From: Symsagittifera roscoffensis
Lineage: Eukaryota > Xenacoelomorpha > Acoela > Convolutidae
Assembly (NCBI RefSeq): GCF_963678635.1
Contig: NC_087070.1
Location: 43,942,988 to 44,006,987 of the forward strand
Direction of reading: 5' to 3'
Length of the DNA stretch: 64,000 nt
Notes under the pieces: generated by a model
The model's database searches: none
Told to the model about the DNA's origin: nothing
What the model saw: only the letters and a program-made list of their open reading frames with translations
Made by a program: the position numbers and the translations under genes
Shown: piece after piece, positions 54,716 to 64,000 of the stretch
Layout of the letters: every line of letters begins with the position of its first letter
How positions within the stretch are numbered: the first letter of the stretch is position 1

Positions 54716-55253
54716 TCTTGTGACTTCGGGATGTATTCAAGTATGTATTAACCAGCTAAAGAATTACCTTACCGATTCAAGTATGTATTAACCAGCTCAA
54801 GAATTACCTTACCGACTCAAGTATTACCCAACTCAAGAATTCTCTAGAAATGTTCCCTTGCAAATACTTGCTGTAGGTGTCGATTATCGCGAGTTCAATC
54901 AAGATTTCTCTTTCTGTCTCTCGCTTGAGTATAGTTGGATTTTCAACTTTGTTTTTCAAACTTGATCTGAAAACAGAAACCACATTAAGACTTAACATGT
55001 CATGCTCCTAACCTAGAAACCCCCCCTTTTACCAGTATGGTTAAAATCTTATCATTTTCATTCTAATTAAAGCAATTCAATTGGAATTTCCTTAAAAGCA
55101 TGCAGATTCATTTTATGTTTTAGCACCGTTAATTCTTTTTAAAATTCAATTGTCATGCCAATCACGTCTTAAGATCCCTTTACCTGTGCCGCACCCCAGT
55201 GCCTAACTCAAGACTCCTCCCTCACGCCCAACTGGAGACCCCGTGTCCCCAAC
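54716..55253 (-). other. Spacer between pol and second polyprotein, copy C
   Basis: About 540 bp, AT-rich, without a gene. It carries a 40-bp tandem repeat (54735-54845) just upstream of the second start codon. It corresponds to 27848-28243 of B but shows little similarity. Confidence 0.6.
54735..54845. repeat. 40-bp tandem repeat upstream of second polyprotein, copy C
   Basis: Two full units (54735-54774, 54775-54814) starting attcaagtatgtattaacc and a degenerate third. The units differ at two or so positions. The repeat lies 20-130 bp before the start codon at 54715. Confidence 0.75.
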
Positions 55254-58200
55254 TCAGGCGATGCTCAAGTAGTATTTTTTGTGCAGATACACCATTATCT
55301 CAGTTTCCGCAAAGACTACATGTAGGATAGCGTACAATTCCCTCGAGCTCAGTTTGCCCCTGTTTGGGTCATACACCGGCATTGAGACCTCCGTTATTCC
55401 TCCTTCAATCATGAAGTCTCGTAGTCTTGTTAGTGCCAACATCACGTGTTCGGGATCAATTGTGTTCCTGTCATTGACCCTCGTCACTAGGAAGCACAGA
55501 TATTTGCCCGGGACTTGTGCTACTGATGGTGGAAGCGCTGCCATCCCTCCCAGTCCTGGTCTCTGTCTGAACAGAAACTCCACGTTCTGGTACTCTCTTC
55601 TGAAGTCAGCTTCCAATCTTGTTTTGAAACTCAAGTCCGCCGTGATGCAGATCGCGCTAGTCCTGTTTGACAGGATGAAGTCGCTATCCGTTATCATGAT
55701 GTTTTCCGAGTACTCATTGGGTATTTCAAATTTCGTTTTGAAATTCCGACCTATGGTAGGCTCTGGCTCTTCTTCTTCCAATTCCAATTTGCTTGTTTCT
55801 CTCACTTCCTTGAGCTTCTTTATCATCAAATTTTCGGTGTGGATAAGTCCTACCCCCACTCCCCGGACAAAAATATTTATCGACGTCCCCGTCGATGTTG
55901 TCGGGTCTGAATTGTCCTGAGGAATGTCCAGTGGCCTGTCTGTTGCCGTCCATCCGAAAAGAGGGTCCTCTGTCTTCGTGTAATTTGCCGCTGATACATC
56001 GACTTGTTGAATGCTTTGTCCTTCGCGGCTCTCGTCTTTGACATCGCGCATCCACTCTAGTATCCTCAAGTTCGTATTCTCCCTTCTCTCTATCTCACTC
56101 TGTTCGAGATCCATCTCCAGTTCCGGCGTCGAGTAGTCTTCCTGCGGATAGTGTCCACCATCGTCAATGACCTGCCATTCCTCGTCGGCTTCCAGTTCGC
56201 CTGCACTCAGTAGTTCCTCGCCCAATTTGTCTGGCTGTATCTTATCGATCAAGAAGCCATCCCCGTACCTGTTGTACCTCATGCCGGTGCGTTTACGAAT
56301 GCCAGTCCTGGTTCCCGGTGGTATTGGTCGATCTGGCTCCATCCACTTCGGCACCTCATCTTGCTCCGGGTCGTTCCAGTCTTCTTCTACAAATGATCCT
56401 GCTTCAAACTCCACTCCTATCTTTTCATTGTCGTCCAAACTCAAGTTCTCCTTACCATCATTTTTCTCTCCGGTGCCTTTTTCATTCACTTCACACGCTG
56501 GCTCTACCACCAGGTACTCAAGACCCTCCATGTCCTTCGGTATGCACCAATCCTCCGGGGACGGGACGTGAGGCTTCAGATTTTCATAATGTGCCGCTCG
56601 CCCAGTACTCAAGCGATAGAACCGTCCTTGTTGATGAACTTCCGTTATCATGAATGGTCCCCTCCACTTCTTGAGTAGTTTCTTTGTTCCCTTGGGCGGT
56701 ATGACATTTTGGAAGACCCACACGTATTGGCCCACTACATATGGCTTCGCTTGTAATATTTTTTCGTCATATTTTCTGCGTTGCCTCATTTGCGCTTGCG
56801 CCGTGTTCCTCCTGCATAGCTCGTTTAACTCCTGTTGTCTTTTGATCGCTTCTTTCACGTAAGCCTGAGGCGACGTCCTTTTCCCTTCGTATTCCGGGTA
56901 AAAGAATGTCAGAGGCATTGCTCTCTCCCTGCCCGTCAACATCATGAAGGGACTGATGCCCGTCGTTGAGTGCTGTGTACTGTTGTAGGCCCCTACTACC
57001 TGTGGCAGGTATCTATCCCAGTCCGTCATGTATCTTGAGCAGTACACCCTTAACATGTTTACCAGTGTCCTGTTCTGTCTCTCTACCAATCCGTTGGTCT
57101 GTGGATGGTAGGTTGTCGAGTGTGCTTGAGCAATGTGTGATCTCTTCATCAATTCTTTTGTCAAGTCCCCCACAAAAGCTTTGCCGTTGTCCGACTGGAA
57201 AGTCATTGGACAACCATACCGCGATATCCAATGCGTTATCAGATGATCACATGTCTCCTCGGCCGAGGCTGTCTGACGCGGAACCGCTTCCGCCAACTTT
57301 GTGAAGTGATCGATTATAACCAGTATCTGATTATATCCCGACTCCGTCATGCAGATTTTCTGATGGTCTATCTGCACCAATTCATTGAACTCTGAGCTAA
57401 AGACGGACTTGTGGGGAAACTTCATCTTCCTTGGGTCTTTTACCTGGAGGTATGCCAGGCAGGCATTCACCCATCTCTCGCAAGCTTTTCTCATTCCTGG
57501 CCAATCAAACCTGTGAAGTATCCTTTGTTGTACTTTATCTATCCCCTGGTGTCCCATCTGGTCGTGCGATCTGAAAAGCACCTCCGTTTGATACAGCTGT
57601 GGCAGTATGATGAGGTTGTGTTTGTGTATTATCTTCTCCTCATCTTTCCTCTTGCATGCTACCACCCCATCAGCTGTGTGATAGAGTAAGTCTTTCCTTT
57701 CTTTGTAGAACTGGCTCAAGATCTTATAGCTGTCTTCCTCGAGTTTGCAGTTCTCCTTGACCCCCGACTGGATCCATTTGGAGAGGTTATTTGTCATTTT
57801 GTCATTCTTTTGGGCTCTTATTAGGTCTGACAGCCTATATCTTGCCTTGACATGCTCCTTTAGCGCCATGATCTGTCCATTCATCTCACCAGGGTTGTGG
57901 ATGTCATCACTCAGCTTCACGCATATCATCCTTTTCAAGATTTTCATATCATCTTCTGGCACCAGATTCGTTCTGACGTTTGAGTTGCATGATAATTCCC
58001 TGAATGGCTTCCTTGAAACCGCAATTTTCTCAAGTTCTTCACCACCTCGTATCTCCTGTACGTCCAGATTGTACGTTCCTGAAGATGGATCCGTCTGTAA
58101 CTCCCTGTCGTGGTGCCTTGTCTTCTCTTCCACCAATATCATGCACAGACTGTCTTGGTTTTCGCTGCTCTCATCCGAGTCTTCATCCCATTCTTCACGC

Positions 58201-58646
58201 TCCCCGGACAATTTTCCCTCTCCGGTTTCTTCTTCCGTGAACATGGAACACTCCCCGGACTCTTGACCTAGTCCCAGGTGTTCAGTATCTTCTTTGAACG
58301 TCACTTTCTTTTTCCTAACCTTGGTCTGCTCCAGAATGTTTTCGGGGATTTTGTCAACTAGTGACCGCACGACATCTTTGCTGTCAGTGACGCTTCCTCT
58401 TGAGGAGTCGGTATTGTTCACTGTTTCTTTTCTCCGAAGTATAGTGACTTCCGGTTCCTCTTGACCCTTCTCTTGGATCACGGGCTTCTCATCTGATAGT
58501 TTCTCGAGCAGCCTCATTAAGTCATCATCCATCTGTGCAGTTCCTGCTTCTACCTGGTTAAGATCATAGCCTTTTGCCTTGAGCGTCTCCCTCACGATCT
58601 TCGACTTTAGTATTATTTCTATTGGAATCCTTTTGCTCTTCTTCAA
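55254..58646 (-). pseudogene. Copy C Pol: linker, integrase and macro-type domain
   Basis: 1130 uninterrupted codons, in frame with the RT stretch across a TAA (58665-58667). In order: a linker with SGE motifs (58200-58209, 58251-58260); integrase with SHDQMGHQGIDKV (about residue 360), CLAYLQVK where the fourth zinc ligand is missing, IIDHFTKLAEAVP (about 446), FQSDNGKAFV (about 485) and VERQNRTLV (about 520); an SH3-like tail; an acidic linker; TSINIFVRGVGVG over the conserved 28-nt block; and the macro-type domain (about 980-1129: ITDSDFIL, ICITADLSFKTRLEADF, PGKYLCFLVTR, MPVYDPNRGKL, IMVYL). This is the best complete version of the C-terminal domain. Confidence 0.82.
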
Positions 58647-58664
58647 GATGGTCTTCTCTGGAGG

Positions 58665-60815
58665 TTATTTAGGTAATTCAGGATGATCTTCTATCGGTTT
58701 GCCTGATTTGTCCAGCCATCTCGTGGGTGGAAGACTGTCGTACGTTTCCTTGTCCATGAAGGAGAAGCCATCTTTGATTTCAGCTCTGTCTGCCTCTCTT
58801 TGCTCTTGTCTCTCATAGAACTCCGTCTTCTTACTCAAGCTGTCGGCATTCTGATGTTTATCTCGTGTTCTATGCTCAATTATCATGTTGTATCCATCCA
58901 GGCGAACTATCCACCTCCCAATGTAACTTTGGTCCATTGAGTACGTTTTCAGCCAGCTCAGTGCTCGATTGTTGACTCGCAACTTGAATGGCTCACTGCC
59001 CAGGTATGCCCTGTATTTCTCGACAAAGGTAACCACCGCGAACATCTCTGCTTTCGGTGCTCCGTACTTCATTTCCGTGTCACTCAGGACTTTGCTCCCG
59101 TACGCTATTGGTCTCAAGACTGTCTTCCCATTCCATTCTTGTTCTTGGTGGAGAATCCCAGAAATCGCGACTACCGACGCATCTGTGTCCAGCACGTACA
59201 TCCCTTTCTCAGTCGGCATACCCAGTACTGGTGCCTCACATAGCTCTTTCTTTATTCTCTGGAATGACTCTTCTGCTGCGTTGCTCCACGTGAACTTCTT
59301 GCCCTTGTGTCTCATTAATTGTTGCATCGGGTATACCTTGTCTGCATAACCTTTGATGAACTCTCTATAATAGTTAGCGAAACCCAGGAAGCTCATCAAC
59401 TGGTGCTCTGTCTTCGGTGATTTCCAGGTCAGGACTGCTTCCACGGCGTCCGTATCAGGTCTGATGCCGTGCTTGTCTACCATCCTGCCCAAGTATTTTA
59501 TTGAGTCCTTGAGTATCTCGCACTTTGATGGTTTACACTTTAGCCCCGACCTCTTCATGCATGCGAACACTTCGTCAAGTCTCTCTATGTGGTCTTCCAA
59601 TGTGGGCGTCGCTATTACCACGTCATCCACGTAGCACATTACCAGATTGCCATACTTCTTCGTCACGCCTATCAGCGCGTGTGCCATCAACCGCTGAAAC
59701 GTGGCTGTGGCGTTGCAAAGTCCAAACGGCATCCGTTTCCATTGAAACAGACCCAACTCGCAGGCAAACCCTGTCTTGTCCCTGTCCTGCTTCCTTAGTG
59801 GTACCTGCCAAAAGGCCGAGCCTAAATCAAGAGTCGTAAAAAATTTTGCATCACCTAACTTCGAGAGGCTCTCATCAATCCTAGGTATGGGATAGGCATC
59901 CTTCACCGTGACGGAGTTCAGGTATCGAAAGTCACAACAAAACCTCAACTGGTTGCCTTTCTTTTTGGCCATCACTACTCCACACGCCCACGGTGACTTG
60001 GATGGTTCTATCATGTCAAACTCTAGTAACGTCTCGATTTCTTTTCTACACGCCTCCGATTTGTGTGGGGTCATGCGCCTCGCCCCCTCCCTGTGCGGTA
60101 CCGCGTTCTCATCAAGTTCTATTTCATGCTCAACAAAAATACAACACCCGATATCCGCTTTATGCCTCGAAAAAACTTCTTCGTTCCGCTCTAGTACGTC
60201 CTTGATGGCTTCGAGCTGTTCATCTTTCAGTTTGCCCCTCAAATGTTCAATCTCCGGCAGAACCGGTTTATCAGTTTGCATTTCATCTAGTGTGGGCCGC
60301 TCTGGGAAGTTCGAACAGCTCGACAGCTCATCATCCGTCTCTGACTTAAGTGATTTAACAAGACCTGAAGAATCTTTTATTTTCTGCAGTCGTCTCAAGA
60401 TACAAATTTTGTCCCTATGATTGGGACAATCAACAACTTCATTTTGTTTTGAGTTCTCAGTTGTTTCATATCGGGTTTTAACCGGTAAAGCATATCCCAG
60501 TTTCCTCCCTCTCTGTATCGTGATCGGTATATCAAGAGTATTCAACAAGACACTGACGCAGAGGCCGCTCTTCGTTATCGAGAAGGATCTACCTAAAACA
60601 GCAGCACTTTGACTGTTAGGATTCGGAACTTTACACACTTGCTTGTTGTCACTTAGTTCATTGTAATTTTTCATCCTCAAGCCTACGATTGCCGCTTCAT
60701 TCGCCTTTAATCTCACCCTCCTACTCAAGAATACCGGTGCTTTGGTTTCATTTGCCATTATTAAATTTACCGGTTTGATTGCGTACCTCCTATCCGGGTT
60801 CCGTATCCTGAACAT
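58665..60815 (-). pseudogene. pol: Copy C Pol: reverse transcriptase and RNase H
   Basis: 716 codons overlapping gag/PR by 49 bp in another frame. RT motifs are complete: FCCDFRYLN, LDLGSAFWQ (Asp about residue 330), MPFGLCNATATFQ, YVDDVV (about 395-398), FLGFANYYREF. RNase H has the intact DTDASVVAISGIL, KAEMFAVVTF and a VNNRALSWL (VDNRALSWL in A and B). It stops at a TAA after PELPK, with the frame open beyond it. The frame change from gag-PR lies in a tandemly repeated stretch (60779-60850). Confidence 0.87.
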
Positions 60816-63800
60816 ATCCGGGTACCTCCTATCCGGGTACCTCCGTATCCTGCGTTATTTAGATCAATCGCTACATCGAAATTCCTGATGAAGTCTCTGC
60901 CAAAAATGAATTGGTCAGATTCATCTAGGTTTTCTACCACGATAAAGCTCATCCACAGGTTACGTTCCCCCAAGTTGAGGGCTATTATCGGCGTCCTGCC
61001 CAGCACCCGAAGGGCCCCTTTGTTTGCTGCTGACAGCCGTATTCTCGAGTCTATCAAATCACCTTTGTCAAAGCCCATCCGCTCCCAAGTTTCGATTGGT
61101 ATTACACTCAAGACTGCTCCCGTATCAAGTAACCCACGTAGTTGAGTCTTTTTGCCAATTATGTCTAGCACGTGCCCTGTCACATCTGCCTCTGTCCCGA
61201 TGTGCATCGCATCTTCTTCAAGCATAGCGCAGTGTCCAATCGATCTCACTTTCAACTCTTCTTTGCCTACGTAGATTTGCCCAATTAGGTCTTCGTCACA
61301 TGTTATCATTGTCATGGTATAGATGTTTATTCCATCTATATTTAGCATCACCTCGTGTGGACCATAAGCTTCAGTATACCTGTTGTCAACACGTACCGAC
61401 TTGCTGCCCCCTCTCTTGAGTAGTGCTCTCAGCGCTCTAGAAGTCGTTTGTGTGCTTATACAACTCAAGTAATCTGCGTACACGTCAATATGCATTATTG
61501 TCTGGTCGCTCGGTTCGCTCAAGTTTCTGGTTACCTCGTGGCCGCCCACTGTGATTATCGACATTGTTCTAGCCCCAATTTTCGATATGCCGAATGGCTT
61601 TCCCGTCACCATTTTTACAGTGTTACAATTCCCGGTCTTTGTTGAGCCTGGTACAGCCTCTGGTGTTGGGTTTGATCCGGTTAATGCTTCGTTGAAATTC
61701 TGTCTTTCGATCTGCAGCTTTAGTCGTTGCTCTTTTTCTTTCGCAGCCAGATCCTGTTTCACTTTGGCAATTGCTTCCGTCGCCGCTTTCTCATAGTTTA
61801 TCTCTAGAGAGTTCCCGGCCGCGGACTTTATCGCAACAATAACATGTGTTACAGCTTTCACTGTTTTCGTCGGCAACTCCGTGCTTGTTGCTCCTAAGTT
61901 CCTAGATTCAAACTCGTTTTGTCTATTCCGCTGATTCTGCACTGCCGCTAATGCCAACTTATGTTTGGGGTGACTCTGGTCCTTGACCGCTTCCCAGAAC
62001 AAGGGACAATCCATTCTGAAGTGCCCCTCCTGGTTACAGAAAAAGCATCTTGCGCCTATCTTTATGATTAAGCCACTATAGTACTCGTGTTCCTCCATCT
62101 GGCTCATGTCCTCCTCATCCGGTGCATATCCTAGACTCTTCATGCCTTGTTTGTATGTTGTGCAGTCAGCCACGTGGTGATCCGCCGACCCGCAGTTCGC
62201 GCATGATCTGCGCTTGTCCATATCATCTCTAGGCTTGTACCATGACGAACTCTGGGGTTGACTTCCCCCTTGCGTGTTCCTGTTTTCTGAATATGAGTAT
62301 TTCTTGGGTTTCATCAGCATGTATTCCCTTGATTTCTGTCTCATTTCTTCTGGGGTCGGTGCGCTATCTTTCGACAATGTGTAGTATGTCGCTAACATTG
62401 TTCTTAAGTCATCACTTTTTACCCCATCAATGAACTTCAAGGCAATGCTAAAATTTCTTCTGTTTGTCGACTCCTCCGGGTCACTCCTTCTTCTCAAGCT
62501 CTCGAGGTCATCTAGGAACCGATCAATTGACTCGTCGTCTCTCTGCCTTCTCTTTTCAAATCGCATCATCGCTTGGTGACCCTTCATGCCTGATCCAAAT
62601 CGATTCAGCAATATTTCGAAGATTTTGTCCGCGGTATCGCGTTCTTCTTCTTTCTTTGCAACCACGCATTTCAATGCCGTGCCTTCCAGGTTGCTGAGTA
62701 TGGCTGTGCATGCTTGCCTTTCATCATTTAAGTTATCTTGTTCTAGATGTAATCTCATCACTTCCACCCACGTGTCAATGCATCCATCTGAGTCGTCTTT
62801 GAATTCTTTTGGCTTTTTGAAAGTTTTTCTTGATTTTCCGTCTCTCCTATCGCTCGAGTTAGTGTTCCTCGTGGCGAAGGCCTCTAGAGTCCTGTTCATC
62901 ATCTCCCAAGTGCTTGCCCACGTCATGGCATCCGGACCTGCGTTGCTGCTAGCTGTTGAGTCCCCCGGACCACTCGTTGTGTTTGATGTCCCATTTTTCA
63001 TGATTGTTTTAGCAACCGTTGGTGCTATGCTTACCGCATCCCGGTTTAAAGGCAACGGTGTCGATTGCCGTTTGTTCCTCTGTGGTTCCACAAAGTCCAC
63101 TCTGGTGCCTTGCGTGCGATCCGCTGCCGGTCTTTCTTGTGAGGTAGAATTTCTCAAGATTGCATCCAACTTCGCCTGTATTGCACACGAACTTTCGGCC
63201 TGATTCCTGTTCATTGTGTCCATCCTCTTTTCTAGGCTACCTAATTGGCTGTTGACATCATCATATCGGTTTTTCAACTGTTGCATATCTCTTTTGATGT
63301 TCTTATCTCGTTCTTCATTGGTGGCATCTACCTTGTCCGACATCTGCTGGAGTCTCTCGTCGGTCGCCTTTGCCAGGTTAAAATAACTATCCAGATACTC
63401 GTGTTTGTTGTATTTCAACTCTTTCCTTATTAAGTCTCTATCTTCCTCACTGTACTTTAGTTTCTTGTCGATCTGGTTTAGTTTTGTCATCAGGTCGCCA
63501 AGCTCAAGAGTAGCTGTTTCATGATCAGCAGTTGTCCTGTTTTCGGCTGTCGCTCCTGTTCTGGCTTGTTCTTCCTTTAGGTCGGCTTCTGTCGCCTTCG
63601 CGCTCACTGTCCCAAATGTTCGTGCTTTTTCAGTTTTTGATTCTTCGGCCGTATTGTCCTTCGATTTCATTCCGACCATCATCGCCAACTTTTCTGTAAA
63701 AGATGTTTTCTTTACTTGAGAGTCGTCTTTCACCGTACCTCGGGTATTGCCTGTTGTGTCTTCCAACGCGTCTATCGGCGAAAACTCCACGGTTTTTGGA

Positions 63801-63967
63801 TTTTGATCTTCCATATGGGGCATCGGTGTGGATTCCGTAGTCTTCTTCTCCACTTCATCTACGCTCTGGTCTGGTGTCTCTAGATCGATTTCAATTGTGG
63901 GCTCCACCTGTTTGTCTTTAGCACCTTCTCGCGCCTTGTTCTCGGTACTACTCCTCGTGCTGACCAT
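60767..63967 (-). CDS. gag: Copy C Gag-protease polyprotein
   Basis: 1066 codons from ATG 63967 (MVSTRSS). In order: an acidic N-terminal region, a coiled coil (about 150-280), a disordered Ser/Thr region, a capsid domain (about 390-520: LEGTALKCVVAKK, RFEKRRQRDDESIDRFLDDL), CCHC knuckles at 589-602 and 641-654, a helical linker, and a retropepsin with LLDTGAVLSV (catalytic Asp about 948), LGRTPIIALN and FIFGRDFIRNFDVAIDLNN. The last 20 residues (GTRIGG-type) come from a local duplication that throws the frame. Protease is thus in the Gag frame, unlike in A and B where its catalytic block is gone. Confidence 0.88.
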   Translation of the reverse strand: MVSTRSSTENKAREGAKDKQVEPTIEIDLETPDQSVDEVEKKTTESTPMPHMEDQNPKTVEFSPIDALEDTTGNTRGTVKDDSQVKKTSFTEKLAMMVGMKSKDNTAEESKTEKARTFGTVSAKATEADLKEEQARTGATAENRTTADHETATLELGDLMTKLNQIDKKLKYSEEDRDLIRKELKYNKHEYLDSYFNLAKATDERLQQMSDKVDATNEERDKNIKRDMQQLKNRYDDVNSQLGSLEKRMDTMNRNQAESSCAIQAKLDAILRNSTSQERPAADRTQGTRVDFVEPQRNKRQSTPLPLNRDAVSIAPTVAKTIMKNGTSNTTSGPGDSTASSNAGPDAMTWASTWEMMNRTLEAFATRNTNSSDRRDGKSRKTFKKPKEFKDDSDGCIDTWVEVMRLHLEQDNLNDERQACTAILSNLEGTALKCVVAKKEEERDTADKIFEILLNRFGSGMKGHQAMMRFEKRRQRDDESIDRFLDDLESLRRRSDPEESTNRRNFSIALKFIDGVKSDDLRTMLATYYTLSKDSAPTPEEMRQKSREYMLMKPKKYSYSENRNTQGGSQPQSSSWYKPRDDMDKRRSCANCGSADHHVADCTTYKQGMKSLGYAPDEEDMSQMEEHEYYSGLIIKIGARCFFCNQEGHFRMDCPLFWEAVKDQSHPKHKLALAAVQNQRNRQNEFESRNLGATSTELPTKTVKAVTHVIVAIKSAAGNSLEINYEKAATEAIAKVKQDLAAKEKEQRLKLQIERQNFNEALTGSNPTPEAVPGSTKTGNCNTVKMVTGKPFGISKIGARTMSIITVGGHEVTRNLSEPSDQTIMHIDVYADYLSCISTQTTSRALRALLKRGGSKSVRVDNRYTEAYGPHEVMLNIDGINIYTMTMITCDEDLIGQIYVGKEELKVRSIGHCAMLEEDAMHIGTEADVTGHVLDIIGKKTQLRGLLDTGAVLSVIPIETWERMGFDKGDLIDSRIRLSAANKGALRVLGRTPIIALNLGERNLWMSFIVVENLDESDQFIFGRDFIRNFDVAIDLNNAGYGGTRIGGTRICSGYGTRIGGTQSNR
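60779..60850. repeat. Short tandem duplication at the protease/RT frame change, copy C
   Basis: The unit cctatccgggtacctccgta and variants recurs about three times. Homologous sequence in B is single copy (RIRNPDRKY). The duplication changes the frame between protease and RT. Confidence 0.65.
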
Positions 63968-64000
63968 GCTAACTGAAAAGTTATCTTTTGTTTTGCTTGG

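Larger units (their letters stand above)
44521..64000 (-). mobile_element. Copy C, diverged giant Ty3/gypsy-type element (5' LTR outside window)
   Basis: C has the same gene order as A and B but is clearly a different lineage. RT and integrase stay close, while Gag and the second polyprotein have diverged strongly. It reads gag (63967-60767), pol (60815-55254), spacer, second polyprotein (54715-45851), 3' UTR and 3' LTR (44521-45422). Its 5' LTR must lie beyond base 64000. It retains the retropepsin DTG motif that A and B have lost. Lesions are few, mainly single stops and one-base shifts. Confidence 0.88.

Overview
The window is eukaryotic, most likely from an invertebrate animal, and almost all of it is LTR retrotransposon. 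Every supported coding region lies on the minus strand. No ordinary host gene is visible. The only other sequence is a 318-bp piece (44203-44520) that looks like the remnant of a further mobile-element or repeat protein. The host cannot be named from the sequence alone.

Three copies of one family of unusually large Ty3/gypsy-type elements are present. Copy B (17162-41610, 24.4 kb) is complete, with two 920-bp LTRs that differ at only about seven positions, so it is young. Copy A is older and was split when B inserted into its 5' leader. Its main body runs from 17161 down past the left edge, and its displaced 5' leader and 5' LTR lie at 41611-44202. Copy C (44521 to beyond 64000) is a diverged relative with its own 902-bp 3' LTR. 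A and C point the same way and flank the 318-bp remnant.

The shared layout, in transcription order from high to low coordinates, is: 5' LTR; long leader with TCCGGA-rich repeats; Gag (coiled coil, capsid domain, two CCHC knuckles); retropepsin; reverse transcriptase; RNase H; integrase; and a C-terminal domain that I read as a macro (ADP-ribose) domain. A 400-540 bp spacer follows, then a second reading frame of about 2,950-2,980 codons, a 3' UTR and the 3' LTR. The second polyprotein carries an N-terminal coiled coil, a canonical SGNH/GDSL hydrolase domain (GDS, GTN, DGIH blocks), a second degenerate SGNH-like domain, a long conserved region with a hydrophobic segment, an acidic linker and a C-terminal region with a conserved Cys/His cluster. 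Apart from the SGNH parts I do not recognise it. It is conserved between C and A/B, so it belongs to the family.

No copy is intact. B has a frameshift and stops in pol, a changed RNase H aspartate, and a stop and a frameshift in the second frame. A is heavily decayed and carries a 2.5-kb duplicated pol segment fused to the second frame. C has several stops and frameshifts. A and B share a small deletion that removes the retropepsin DTG motif at the gag/pol junction; C keeps it.

The strongest unexplained signals are the giant second polyprotein with two SGNH-like domains, the macro domain at the end of Pol, and a 10-mer (GTCCGGGGAG on the coding strand). That 10-mer sits exactly beside the 3' LTR of C, where the plus-strand primer belongs, and recurs inside pol of all copies in two different reading frames.
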